Position numbers and translations under genes: made by a program. The notes under the pieces were generated by a model that was not told where the DNA came from, did not search any database, and saw nothing but the letters and a program-made list of their open reading frames with translations. From Candidatus Binatia bacterium (GTDB lineage Bacteria > Desulfobacterota > Binatia > UBA12015), in assembly GCA_029248525.1 (NCBI GenBank), contig JAQWJE010000049.1:186001-250000 (forward strand): a DNA stretch of 64,000 bases, given 5' to 3'. Shown one piece after another: positions 17,140 through 26,317 of this stretch (position 1 is its first letter; each line of letters begins with the position of its first letter).

Positions 17140-20100
17140 ATGATCCGTCGGTTGGCGATTGTAAACCGCGGCGAGGCGGCCGTGCGCTGTTTGCGGACTG
17201 TCCGTGCCTGGTCGGGGAGGACGGGGCAATCGCTATCTTCGGTCGCCCTTTTTACGGATGCTGAACGAGACGCTCCTTTTGTCCGTCAGGCGGATGTTGC
17301 TGTCGAATTGGCTTCGCCCTCGACACCGGTGGGGTCTTATCTCGATCACGATGGCTTGATCGCCGCGATTCAGGCGGCGGAGGCCGACGCTGTTTGGCCC
17401 GGTTGGGGTTTTGTCTCGGAGGATGCAGACTTCGTCGACCGCCTCGAAGCCGAAGGGCTGACTTTTCTCGGCCCTCGTGCAGCGACCATGCGACGTTTGG
17501 GCGACAAGATCGCGGCCAAGCAATTGGCGGAATCCGCGGGCGTCTCGATCGCTGCCTGGAACGGTGGCGTCCTGAAGGGCCCGGAGGAGGCTCGCAACGT
17601 GGCTTCCCGGATCGGGTTTCCCGTGGCGATCAAGGCGTCAGCAGGTGGCGGCGGTCGCGGGATTCGCATGGTCCATTCCGATCAGGATATCGAGGAAGCC
17701 TACCGCTCTGCAGCGTCCGAGGCCGAGGCGGCTTTTGGTGACGGAAGACTTTTTATCGAGGCTTGCATCACAAATGGGCGGCATATCGAGGTCCAGATCG
17801 CCGGCGATCATTTCGGCAATATCTTTGCTTTGGGGTGTCGCGACTGTTCGGTGCAGAGACGGCATCAAAAAGTTCTCGAGGAGGCGCCGCCCCCGGGGCT
17901 TTCCGCGGGGACCATGAAATCCTTGCAGGAGGCTGCGGTGCGATTGGCGCAGGCGGTCGGCTATCAGGGGGTCGGAACCGTTGAATTTCTGGTTCAGGGC
18001 GCGACGCCGTTTTTTCTCGAGGTGAATCCGCGGCTTCAGGTTGAACACGGTTTGACCGAGAGTCTGACCGGTCTGGATCTGGTGGAGTTGCAAATACGAA
18101 TTGCGCAGGGAGAAAATCTCTCCGGTCTGAAGATCCGCGAGACGGGTGCGGCGATCGAGGCTCGGGTGTGCGCGGAGGACCCCTCGGCAGGGTTCCTCCC
18201 CGCCCCGGGACGCGTGGAGCGGTTTGATGTGGCCTTTGGCCCGGGTGTTCGAGTGGATAGCGGGATTGTTGTCGGTAGCGAAATCTCGCCGTATTTTGAT
18301 TCGCTGATCGCAAAAGTGATTGCCTATGCACCCGACCGAGCGGGCGCGCTGTCCCGCTTGCAAGGTGCGTTATTTGCGACCGACCTTGTCGTTTCCGGTG
18401 GCGCGACCAATAAAGGTTTTTTGTTGGAAATCTTGCAGGACGCCGATTTTCAGGCTGGCGGCGTGGACACCACGTGGTTGGAGAGGCGTCTGGCGTCCGG
18501 ATTTCCGGTCGATGAAAAAACCCAGCGCGATGCGATGGTCCTTGCGGCGATCCTTGGCTATCAGCGAAACCGCAAGTCGGCACGAGGTAACTTCTTTGGG
18601 GATACCTCTTCGCTGGAACTTGAGCGGGTTCCGCGCTCGACGGGTCAGACTGTCGAGTTGGGCTATCGGGGTGGCGACTATGAGTTGGACGTTCTGGGCG
18701 TTGGCTCCTGGCGATATCGCGTCCGTCTTGGCGGTAACGAGGTGTCCGCGGCGTTACGTTCGCTCGATGATTATACCGGACTCCTCGAGGTCGACGGCGA
18801 GCGCTGCCGGGTCGCTTACGCGGCCGACGATGCAGGCCTGCGTGTAGAGGTCGACGGGCTTCCTTTTGCATTCTCCTGGTATGGTGCGGGCCGAGTGCGT
18901 GCCGCGACGCCGGCTTTGGTGGTCTCCCTGAGCGTGGCTGTCGGTGATCGCGTTCATGCCGACGATGCGCTCGGAATCCTGGAAGCGATGAAAATGGAAA
19001 TCGCCTTTCGCGCACCGGTTTCCGGGCTCGTTCGAGAAGTCGCGGTGCGCGCGGGGCAGCAAGTGAGAGCCGGGGACCTTCTTGCGGTTCTGGAAACGGG
19101 CGAAGCAGATTTGGATGCAGCGGAGGCGGTTCGAGTCGTCTTCCCGGCGGTATCAACCGCCGATGTTTCGCTGCGGGAAGAAGTTCAGGCCGTGTTTTTG
19201 GGCTACGATTCCGCGCCGTCCGGGCTGGAGCAGCTGGTGTCGGCGATGGAGCCAGGGACTTCGTCCTCGATCGGCTTTGCCGAAGACGAGGCTGAGAGCC
19301 TGCGCCGCGAGTTGCGCCTCTATATGGAGACCGAAGAGTTATTTCTACGGACACCGACTCGCGGGCGCGAAGGATCGGTTTCCAACCACGCTCTTTTGCA
19401 CCGCTATGTGCGGCGAATCGGCGCGGGCGGGGAGGGCCTGGATCCGGAATTCCTCGAACGAGTGGCGCGGATTCTCCAATGGTACGGACTCTCTAGGCCC
19501 GAACCGGGTCCTGTCCTGGAGAGAGCGATCTTTCGTCTCTTTGCCGCGCGTCGGTCGGCTGAACTTCGTCATCGATTGGCCTTGGCTCTGGTGCATCGGC
19601 TGGAGGCATGGGTTTCTGACGGACACGGACTCCGCCGCCATGATGAGCTCTCCGATACCCTGACACGAATGGCTGCGATGCGAGGGCATTTGCCCGAAGC
19701 GCTCGCGGATGCGGCCATCGAAGCGCATCACGAGATTTTCGCAGCCCCCAGGCTACGGCGCCGCCTCGCCCGGGCGGAACGAGACGCAGAGGATAGCCCG
19801 GAATTGCGAGCGGCTCTATCGCGGATGGAAGCCTTCGATCTGGAGAGACTCGAGGCACCGCCGGGGTTGGCTTGCCTGCATGCACGAGCCCGGAACCACT
19901 CGGGCGACGAGCGAATATTCGTGGTTGCCGAGGTTCGCGGCCGCCGGCATAGGGCGGGGAGATTGACTCGCTTGCACCTGGCCGCCTTCGAGAGTGCCTT
20001 TCATGATGCGACCCGACTGTTGCGAACCGTCCTCGCCGAGAGGGATCCGCGAGACCGTCTGCAATGGAATCGAATCTTTCTGATGGTGCAGCCGGAGGTT

Positions 20101-22014
20101 TTGCTCGGTGCGGGTGTCGTCGATGAATTGGTCGCTCGATTGGCACCGGCAACACGTCGACTTGGTCTCGAGAAAGTCATCGTGCGCTTCTCTCGTCTCG
20201 ATTCGGAAGATCCCGAAGCTGGGAGCGAGCAGTGCGAATTAGTCGTTTCTGATTTGACGGGCAATCGTCTGGATATCGAACTGCGGGCACCGAGAGATAA
20301 AGTTCTTGAACCACAGACGCCCTACGAAAGGCGAGTCGCTGAAGCGCGCCGACGAAACCTGCTCCCGCCACATGAAGTGATTCCATTATTTGGTGATTCC
20401 TTCGAAGAGTTCGACATTGATTCGGGGGCACCATCCCCAAAGTTGATTAGTGTCAGGGGTCGAGCATCGGGAGAGCATGAGGCTGGCTTGGTCGTAGGAG
20501 TGATTGGCTCGTCGACGGATGAAGTTCCCGAGGGGATGTTTCGTGTCGCGATCGTCAGTGATCCGACACGCGATATGGGTGCCTTGGGTCCAGCGGAATG
20601 TGATCGAGTTGTGGCGGCTATCGACCTTGCGGAAGAGCGTGGTTTGCCGGTGGAGTGGATTCCCATATCGGCAGGTGCGCGAATCTCGATGGAAAGTGGC
20701 ACGGAAAACCTGGATGCGACCGCTCGGGTGGTTCGAAGGCTCGTCACCTTCACTCAGAACGGCGGTATGATTCATGTTGTCGTAGCCGGCGTAAACGTTG
20801 GCGCCCAGAGTTATTGGGACGCACTGGCGACGATGCAGGCGCATTGTCGAGGGGCTTTGATCATGACGCCGGAGGGCTCGATGGTCCTCACCGGTCGTGC
20901 CGCGTTGGAGGCAGCAGGCTCGGTCGCAGCCGAGGACGAGGTCGCGATTGGGGGCTATGAGCGAGTCGCGGGTCCGAACGGAGAGGCTCATTATTTCGCG
21001 CGAGATCTGGCAGATGCGAGTCGCATTCTGCACCGACACTACAAGTTCACTTACGTAGTGCCCGGAGAGTTGATGCCACGATCGTTGCAGACCGAGGATC
21101 GCAAGGATCGAGACGTTCGCGCCACGGATTACGAGTGCGAGGATTCGGAGTTTTTGTCAGTTGGCGATCTTTTTGACGACGCCAAAAACCCCGGCCGGAA
21201 GAAGCCCTTTGCGATGCGGCAACTCATGGCGGCAACAGCAGATGCCGATATTGAACCCCTCGAACGCTGGCGCGACTGGGAAGGCGCCGAGACAGCGATT
21301 GTTTGGGATACATCGTTGGGAGGACATCCGGTCTCCTTGCTGGGCATCGAAAGCCGCAACATTCCGCGCCTTGGTCACCGCCCTCTGGACGGGCCGGCGG
21401 AGTGGACCGGGGGCACGCTTTTCCCGCAGTCCTCGAGGAAGGTCGCCCGCGCCCTGCAAGCATCGAGCGGGAATCGTCCGGTCGTCGTTCTGGCAAACCT
21501 TTCGGGTTTCGATGGCTCGCCGGAATCGATGCGGAACCTGCAGCTGGAATTCGGCGCAGATATTGCCCGCGCTGTCGTGAACTTCACGGGCCCGATCCTC
21601 TTTGTCGTCGTGTCTCGCTACCATGGTGGCGCTTATGTCGTCTTTTCGCAGGAACTTAATTCGCGACTGCGCGCAGCAGCACTCGAGGGTTCGCATGCTT
21701 CGGTGATCGGTGGTGCGGCGGCGGCGCAAGTCGTATTTTCCCGAGAAGTCGAGAACCGCGCTCGCCAGGCGAAGGCGGTTCTCGCTGCCGAAGCGGAGGG
21801 TCGAGGGTCTCCCGGTGCAGCTGCCCAGGCGGTTCTGGATCAAGTTCTGTCCGAGGCTCGTCTCGAGGCGCGCCTCGCGGTTGCTGCCGAATTTGATGCC
21901 ATTCATTCAGTGGATCGCGCGAGAGAGGTGGGCTCTTTGCACGAGATTGTTTCTCCGGGGGACCTCAGGCGTTATCTTATTGAAACCTTGTTTGGTGAGG
22001 CCGGAAAAAACTGA
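17140..22014 (+). CDS. Single-chain multidomain biotin-dependent acyl-CoA carboxylase
   Basis: A 1624-residue fusion with the order biotin carboxylase, biotin carrier, central region, carboxyltransferase. The ATP-grasp part has K165 and GGGGRG (169-174) and the catalytic EVNPRLQVEH (294-303). The biotinylation site is LEAMKME with K618. Residues about 640-1070 are helical and resemble the central spacer of eukaryotic-type acetyl-CoA carboxylase in position. The carboxyltransferase half (about 1080-1600) has TPYERRVAEARR, LANLSGFDGSPESM, SRYHGGAYVVFSQ (near 1495) and an oxyanion-type IGGAAAAQVVF. It should carboxylate an acyl-CoA (acetyl-, propionyl- or longer) using bicarbonate and ATP. The start follows GGGGAGGAGG. 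Most bacteria use separate subunits, so this architecture is notable. Acyl specificity cannot be read from sequence here. Confidence 0.9.
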   Translation: MIRRLAIVNRGEAAVRCLRTVRAWSGRTGQSLSSVALFTDAERDAPFVRQADVAVELASPSTPVGSYLDHDGLIAAIQAAEADAVWPGWGFVSEDADFVDRLEAEGLTFLGPRAATMRRLGDKIAAKQLAESAGVSIAAWNGGVLKGPEEARNVASRIGFPVAIKASAGGGGRGIRMVHSDQDIEEAYRSAASEAEAAFGDGRLFIEACITNGRHIEVQIAGDHFGNIFALGCRDCSVQRRHQKVLEEAPPPGLSAGTMKSLQEAAVRLAQAVGYQGVGTVEFLVQGATPFFLEVNPRLQVEHGLTESLTGLDLVELQIRIAQGENLSGLKIRETGAAIEARVCAEDPSAGFLPAPGRVERFDVAFGPGVRVDSGIVVGSEISPYFDSLIAKVIAYAPDRAGALSRLQGALFATDLVVSGGATNKGFLLEILQDADFQAGGVDTTWLERRLASGFPVDEKTQRDAMVLAAILGYQRNRKSARGNFFGDTSSLELERVPRSTGQTVELGYRGGDYELDVLGVGSWRYRVRLGGNEVSAALRSLDDYTGLLEVDGERCRVAYAADDAGLRVEVDGLPFAFSWYGAGRVRAATPALVVSLSVAVGDRVHADDALGILEAMKMEIAFRAPVSGLVREVAVRAGQQVRAGDLLAVLETGEADLDAAEAVRVVFPAVSTADVSLREEVQAVFLGYDSAPSGLEQLVSAMEPGTSSSIGFAEDEAESLRRELRLYMETEELFLRTPTRGREGSVSNHALLHRYVRRIGAGGEGLDPEFLERVARILQWYGLSRPEPGPVLERAIFRLFAARRSAELRHRLALALVHRLEAWVSDGHGLRRHDELSDTLTRMAAMRGHLPEALADAAIEAHHEIFAAPRLRRRLARAERDAEDSPELRAALSRMEAFDLERLEAPPGLACLHARARNHSGDERIFVVAEVRGRRHRAGRLTRLHLAAFESAFHDATRLLRTVLAERDPRDRLQWNRIFLMVQPEVLLGAGVVDELVARLAPATRRLGLEKVIVRFSRLDSEDPEAGSEQCELVVSDLTGNRLDIELRAPRDKVLEPQTPYERRVAEARRRNLLPPHEVIPLFGDSFEEFDIDSGAPSPKLISVRGRASGEHEAGLVVGVIGSSTDEVPEGMFRVAIVSDPTRDMGALGPAECDRVVAAIDLAEERGLPVEWIPISAGARISMESGTENLDATARVVRRLVTFTQNGGMIHVVVAGVNVGAQSYWDALATMQAHCRGALIMTPEGSMVLTGRAALEAAGSVAAEDEVAIGGYERVAGPNGEAHYFARDLADASRILHRHYKFTYVVPGELMPRSLQTEDRKDRDVRATDYECEDSEFLSVGDLFDDAKNPGRKKPFAMRQLMAATADADIEPLERWRDWEGAETAIVWDTSLGGHPVSLLGIESRNIPRLGHRPLDGPAEWTGGTLFPQSSRKVARALQASSGNRPVVVLANLSGFDGSPESMRNLQLEFGADIARAVVNFTGPILFVVVSRYHGGAYVVFSQELNSRLRAAALEGSHASVIGGAAAAQVVFSREVENRARQAKAVLAAEAEGRGSPGAAAQAVLDQVLSEARLEARLAVAAEFDAIHSVDRAREVGSLHEIVSPGDLRRYLIETLFGEAGKN

Positions 22015-22052
22015 AGGTCGCACCAGACCCCGAAGGCAGGTAGGCGTTGGAC

Positions 22053-24143
22053 ATGGGATTGCTTCTCAGGGATTTGCGGAGTCTTTTTCTGTGCGCTTGC
22101 ATCGGGGCCCTTGCTCCGGGATGTGCTTCGGTTCCGGAAGAGATCGTCGAAGTCAACGAGGATTCGTCTGCGGCGCCGGGGGCGACACCTTACGCCCAAA
22201 ATCCATGGTCGCACCCGGAGATCAAGGCAGAGCTTCTGCTCGACCGCCAAGTGGCTCGCGACCCCTCGGATGGGGGTGGAACCGCTCGGTTGCTCGACTT
22301 GCCGCCGGAGGGGCCGCGCCCGATCCCGGCCAGTTCTCGGCAAAGCTTTGTCATTGAATATGAAGCAGGACCTTTGGGGATCGCGCCCGGGGGCACCATT
22401 TTCTTTCAGGTCTCTCCCTTTTGGGGTTGGGAGTTACCGCAGACCGGGACCGACCAGCGGGGCGGTTTCCTGCGTGCGACGACCTCGGTTGCGGGAGTGA
22501 ACCTTTCCACGACACCGCTGACGCAAGGACTGGTGGCGATTGAGGTGAATGGCCCGGGCCTGCGTGCCGGCGAAACGGTTCGAATCGAATTCGGGGCAGG
22601 CGCCAGCGGCACTCGAGTGGATCGCTTTGCGGAGACCGGCGAACGTTTGTGGTTGGCAGTTGACGGCAACGGTGACGGCATTCGCAAACTGATCGAGGAG
22701 TCGCCATCGGTCGACATCATGGCTCGCGAAGCTTCCCGTCTGCACCTCGCATTACCCGGATCAGCTGCGGCCGGTGCCATCGTCCCTCTGACGATTGCGC
22801 TGCTTGATCGAGCCGGGAATAGCGGGATGCCATGGGTTGGCCAGATCGATCTTGCTGTGGAGGGCGCCGAGGCTGGCATTACGATGCCGGCCGCCGTTTC
22901 GCTTGCTCCGGAGGATCAAGGTCGCAAGACGATCGACCTTCGAGTGCCTGCTCCGGGTGTTTACCGGATTTCTGCTGTCGCTCGGCCTTCGGGCACGGAG
23001 GAGGCAGGCCCGGCAGCGCAAAGTAACCCGCTTGTCGTGCAGGAGTCGCCGACGCAAACGCTTCTCTGGGGCGATTTGCAGGTTCATACGCAACTCTCGG
23101 ATGGTTCCGGTTCCACTCTCGAGAATCTGGTCTATGCGAGAGACGCCGCTGGTATCGATGTGGTTGCACTAACCGACCATGATCATTGGGGCCTGAAAGC
23201 CCTCGACGATTTCCCCGAGGTCTGGCAAGAGCAGCTCGGCGAGGTGCAGGCATTCAATGAGCCCGGTCGATTTGTGACGGTCCCCGCATTTGAATGGACG
23301 AATTGGGTTGAAGGACATCGCCATGTTCTCTTCTTTGGGTCGGAGTCCCCCGAACTTCTGAGTTCGCTGGACGAGCGTTACGATACGCCTCCAGAGCTTT
23401 GGGCCGCATTGGCTGGAAAGAATGCCATGACGATCGCCCATCATTCTGCCGGGGGGCCGGTTCCAACAGATTGGTCGATTCCACCCGACCCCGACCTTGA
23501 GCCTCTGACGGAAATTGTTTCGGTTCATGGCTCGAGCGAATCTCCGGATTCACCGATGCCGATCTACAAGGCGAAGCCGGGAAATTATGTTCGTGATGCT
23601 CTCGATCGCGGGTATCGTCTCGGTTTTCTGGGCAGTAGCGACGGTCACGACGGGCATCCTGGTTTGGCGGGAATTGCGAGCGGTGGCAAAAGCGGTCTTG
23701 CCGGTATCTGGGTCGACGGTAAGGAGCCGAGGACACGCCGGGCCATCGCGAGGGCTCTGCGGGCCCGCTCGGTATATGCGACCAGCGGTCCGCGAATCTA
23801 CCTCCGGGTCGACCTCGATGGTTTGCCTATGGGTAGTGTTCTCGACGCGCCGATCGGTGGCGAGGCTGACCGCACGCAGGTTCTTTCGTGGGAGATCGCG
23901 GCCGAGACAAGTCTCGAGCGACTCGATATCATTCGTCGGGGAGCCAGGGTCATGTCGATCCGCCTCGACGGCGAACGCGATCTTGCCGGAAGCATCGAGG
24001 TGCCGGTTCTCGGCCCCGGCGACTGGCTCTATTTGCGCGCCGTCCAGCGCGATGGTGGCGCGGCCTGGTCGAGTCCCTTCTTCGTTCTTCGCTTGCAGGA
24101 AGTGGATGCCCGGACCGAGGTTGGTTCGAGCCCGCAACCTTGA
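22053..24143 (+). CDS. DUF3604/PHP-like lipoprotein
   Basis: A 696-residue exported protein. The N-terminus is a signal peptide ending at a Cys (LAPGC, about residue 25), a slightly atypical lipobox, so a lipoprotein anchor is likely. Residues 30-330 are beta-rich and unassigned. From about residue 335 a PHP-like metal site appears: LWGDLQVHTQLSDG, ALTDHDHWG, a later IAHHSAGG, and LGSSDGHDGHPG. DUF3604 proteins have the polymerase/histidinol-phosphatase metal fold; their substrates are mostly unknown. The ATG is preferred over a TTG two codons upstream. The stop lies inside a hairpin shared with the opposing small gene. A second DUF3604 gene is at 35933. Confidence 0.82.
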   Translation: MGLLLRDLRSLFLCACIGALAPGCASVPEEIVEVNEDSSAAPGATPYAQNPWSHPEIKAELLLDRQVARDPSDGGGTARLLDLPPEGPRPIPASSRQSFVIEYEAGPLGIAPGGTIFFQVSPFWGWELPQTGTDQRGGFLRATTSVAGVNLSTTPLTQGLVAIEVNGPGLRAGETVRIEFGAGASGTRVDRFAETGERLWLAVDGNGDGIRKLIEESPSVDIMAREASRLHLALPGSAAAGAIVPLTIALLDRAGNSGMPWVGQIDLAVEGAEAGITMPAAVSLAPEDQGRKTIDLRVPAPGVYRISAVARPSGTEEAGPAAQSNPLVVQESPTQTLLWGDLQVHTQLSDGSGSTLENLVYARDAAGIDVVALTDHDHWGLKALDDFPEVWQEQLGEVQAFNEPGRFVTVPAFEWTNWVEGHRHVLFFGSESPELLSSLDERYDTPPELWAALAGKNAMTIAHHSAGGPVPTDWSIPPDPDLEPLTEIVSVHGSSESPDSPMPIYKAKPGNYVRDALDRGYRLGFLGSSDGHDGHPGLAGIASGGKSGLAGIWVDGKEPRTRRAIARALRARSVYATSGPRIYLRVDLDGLPMGSVLDAPIGGEADRTQVLSWEIAAETSLERLDIIRRGARVMSIRLDGERDLAGSIEVPVLGPGDWLYLRAVQRDGGAAWSSPFFVLRLQEVDARTEVGSSPQP

Positions 24144-24156
24144 CTTCAAGGTTGCG
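24133..24156. terminator. Perfect hairpin spanning two opposing stop codons
   Basis: CGCAACCTTGA (24133-24143) pairs perfectly with TCAAGGTTGCG (24146-24156) around a 2-base gap. The TGA of the plus-strand DUF3604 gene and the TGA of the minus-strand small membrane protein both lie in the stem. No T-run follows on either side, so it may terminate with Rho, or protect both 3' ends. Placed between convergent genes as a bidirectional element. Confidence 0.5.
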
Positions 24157-24424
24157 CGAGATCAGTTTCGCGACTGGCGGCATCCTGAATGGTTTTTTGC
24201 TCTTCCAGATAGCTTCGACAGTCCAACAAGGTGCAGGCTCCTCGTGCGGTCAGAATGACCGCCGTCCCAAGGCCCAGAAAGCTTCCCAGAAAGACCACAA
24301 GAACCAGGAGCCCCTTGCGTGGTTTTCCGGCGAGCCGACTCGCCTCCAGTTGTCTCCAGGACGTGACGACCGCGATCACGATGGCCACCAGAGCGAGCGC
24401 AAGAATCAGAGCCGAACTGGTCAT
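24146..24424 (-). CDS. Small two-helix membrane protein, unknown function
   Basis: A 92-residue protein starting MTSSALILALALVAIVIAVV. Helix 1 is residues 4-21, followed by a basic loop (RQLEASRLAGKPRKG), helix 2 (LLVLVVFLGSFLGLGTAVIL) and a tail with two Cys (ACTLLDC). The basic loop suggests both termini face out. The start is the ATG that begins the hydrophobic helix; an upstream reading adds 14 unlike residues. It fills the gap between the DUF3604 gene and the acyl-CoA dehydrogenase. I do not recognise the family. Confidence 0.55.
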   Translation of the reverse strand: MTSSALILALALVAIVIAVVTSWRQLEASRLAGKPRKGLLVLVVFLGSFLGLGTAVILTARGACTLLDCRSYLEEQKTIQDAASRETDLAQP

Positions 24425-24507
24425 GGTTGTCCGATCTTCGCCCGCGCACCAAGTTGCTCTTGGCATTGCAAGGCGATGTTTTTTTGTTGGGGTTCAGTCA
24501 CGCGTGC

Positions 24508-25653
24508 TCAGTAACCGCTCAGCGCGGCCCAGCGATTCCGATGGAATACGGCGTCGCCGAAAAGAAGTTCCGTACTGCGGGCGCGCTTGAGGAAGAAACC
24601 GATATCGTGTTCGTCGGTCATGCCGATTCCCCCGTGCATCTGGACAGCCTCGTTGGCGATTTCGACGTAGGACGCGGACAGCAACCCCTTGGCCAGTGAG
24701 GCCATTTCGGGAATATTCTTGTCGCCCTCGTCGATGGCGCGAGCGGCAGCCATCACCGTCGAGCGAGCGAGTTCGACCTGCACGAACATACGCGCCGCGC
24801 GATGCTTGAGCGCCTGAAAGCTGCCGATCTTGACCCCGAATTGTTCCCGGTCGCGAAGATAAGAGGTGGTCATTTCGAAGGCCGTGCGCATCCCGCCAAG
24901 CATTTCGGCCGATAGTCCCACCAGGGCGCGGTCGATCACGGGATCAAGAATATCGGCGCCGTGCCCTACTTGGCCGACGACGGCAGATGCGCCGAGTCTC
25001 ACGCCACTCATGTTGAGAAGCGAGGCCCCGCGGGTATCGATCAAATGCTGGTTGGTCCGCGAAAGACCCGGAGTTCCAGCTTCCACCAGGAAGAGGGTGA
25101 TCCCATCGCGATCACCATCTGCGCCGCTGGTCCGGGCCGATACGATTATTTTTTCCGCGGCCGGTCCGTCCAGCACCAGATCTTTCTCGCCGTCGAGCAC
25201 GAAGTCTTCGCCATTGGCCACCGCTCGCGTGCTCACCCGATACATCTGGTGACGCACGCCGGGTTCGTGGTGGGCAAGCGCGAGAAACCTTTCACCGGAA
25301 GCAACGGCGGGAAGCACTTCTTGCTTCTGGGCCTCGCTGCCACCGAGGAGCAGGGTATTGGCGCCGAGCAAAACAGTCCCCAGGAAGGGTTCCGGCGCGA
25401 GAGCGCATCCAAGTTCCTCGAGGACGACGACCATTTCTGCGTAACCAAGGCCAAGGCCGCCATAAGCCTCGGGAATCAGGATCCCTGGCCAGCCGAGGTC
25501 GGCCATCTCCTTCCATACGACCGGATCGAAGCCGATCGCCTCGCCGGCATCTCGGAGAGCGCGCATGCGCGCGACAGGCGATCGTTGGGCGACAAAATCG
25601 ACAGCACTGTCGCGGAGCAGGGATTGTTCTTCGTTCAATATCAGTGGTTGCAT
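24508..25653 (-). CDS. Acyl-CoA dehydrogenase-like subunit without the usual catalytic Glu motif
   Basis: A 381-residue FAD acyl-CoA dehydrogenase-fold protein. It has the N-terminal helical domain (EMADLGWPGILIPEAYGGLGLG), a middle beta domain and the C-terminal helices ending MHGGIGMTDEHDIGFFLKRA. The C-terminal E-G-T-x-Q motif that bears the catalytic base in short- and medium-chain enzymes is not present; the region reads ELLFGDAVFHRN. Such subunits occur in alpha2-beta2 dehydrogenases of the FadE28-FadE29 kind, where only one subunit is catalytic. A complete partner gene is at 26318, one gene upstream. The two together may oxidise a CoA-linked intermediate of hydrophobic-compound catabolism. 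Confidence 0.85.
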   Translation of the reverse strand: MQPLILNEEQSLLRDSAVDFVAQRSPVARMRALRDAGEAIGFDPVVWKEMADLGWPGILIPEAYGGLGLGYAEMVVVLEELGCALAPEPFLGTVLLGANTLLLGGSEAQKQEVLPAVASGERFLALAHHEPGVRHQMYRVSTRAVANGEDFVLDGEKDLVLDGPAAEKIIVSARTSGADGDRDGITLFLVEAGTPGLSRTNQHLIDTRGASLLNMSGVRLGASAVVGQVGHGADILDPVIDRALVGLSAEMLGGMRTAFEMTTSYLRDREQFGVKIGSFQALKHRAARMFVQVELARSTVMAAARAIDEGDKNIPEMASLAKGLLSASYVEIANEAVQMHGGIGMTDEHDIGFFLKRARSTELLFGDAVFHRNRWAALSGY

Positions 25654-25671
25654 GAAATTTTCTCCGTAGGC

Positions 25672-26301
25672 TCAGTTCGCGGTTCGCGTGAAGGATGCGA
25701 CCAGAGACTGACAATCGGTAATAGTCGCGACCATGGGCAGCGAGTGTTCGAGGACCGCTTGGGCGTACGCGGGCGGAGTCGCGGCAGTTCCATCGTGGGG
25801 AACGACGACTTGATAGCCGGAATTCACAGCCTCGATAGCACTCCCCAAAATGGCGATGTTCAGGCTCACTCCGAGAAGTACGACGGTCTTGACGTTGAGG
25901 TTTCGTAGCAGGGCATCCATTTCGGTCCCATGGAAAATGGTGACCCCATGAATCCGCGGCACGATAAAATCGCTATCGGCCGGTCCGAACTCGGGAATGA
26001 TCCGGGCATTATCGGAGCCCGGCAGGAGTCCCTCTCCCGGCGCCTTCATCGCCATGGCCAGCAGCCGACAATTCGCGGTCTGGCCGCCACGGTCTTCGCG
26101 ACGATGGGCGACCCCATGCAGGACAGGAGAACCGGCCTTGCGAGCGGCTGCAAGAACGGATTGTCCGTTCGCAATCATCCCCGACTCGTTGACGGCATCG
26201 ACCAGAGCGGGGAAAATCGCGCCGGCACCGATGACGCCGCGCTGGCATTCAACGGTGATGACCGCCGTGCTGGGCGGGTCTATGATTTGCGCGAGGTTCA
26301 T
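25672..26301 (-). CDS. Isochorismatase-fold protein lacking the D-K-C triad
   Basis: A 209-residue protein with the isochorismatase/cysteine hydrolase layout. The first strand reads TAVITVECQRG where active enzymes have a catalytic Asp; here it is E18. The catalytic Lys position is R116 in IVPRIHGVTIF, and the nucleophile Cys of G-x-x-T-x-x-C is A150 in GVSLNIAIL. All three triad residues are therefore changed. The fold and the following EAVNSGYQVVVPHDG remain intact. It may bind a ligand or have another chemistry rather than be a hydrolase. It lies between two acyl-CoA dehydrogenase genes with gaps of 18 and 16 bases, so it is in their operon. Confidence 0.75.
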   Translation of the reverse strand: MNLAQIIDPPSTAVITVECQRGVIGAGAIFPALVDAVNESGMIANGQSVLAAARKAGSPVLHGVAHRREDRGGQTANCRLLAMAMKAPGEGLLPGSDNARIIPEFGPADSDFIVPRIHGVTIFHGTEMDALLRNLNVKTVVLLGVSLNIAILGSAIEAVNSGYQVVVPHDGTAATPPAYAQAVLEHSLPMVATITDCQSLVASFTRTAN

Positions 26302-26317
26302 GGGTGCAAGACTTTCT

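Noticed and set aside
17768-19354. A 528-residue reading on the minus strand across the carboxylase gene
   Set aside because: It lies inside the multidomain carboxylase on the other strand, is Arg/Pro-rich without a known fold, and has no start signals. It is a shadow of codon bias.
25672-26301. Selenocysteine in the isochorismatase-like active site
   Set aside because: The position of the missing Cys is an Ala codon, not TGA, so the tRNA-Sec is not used here.
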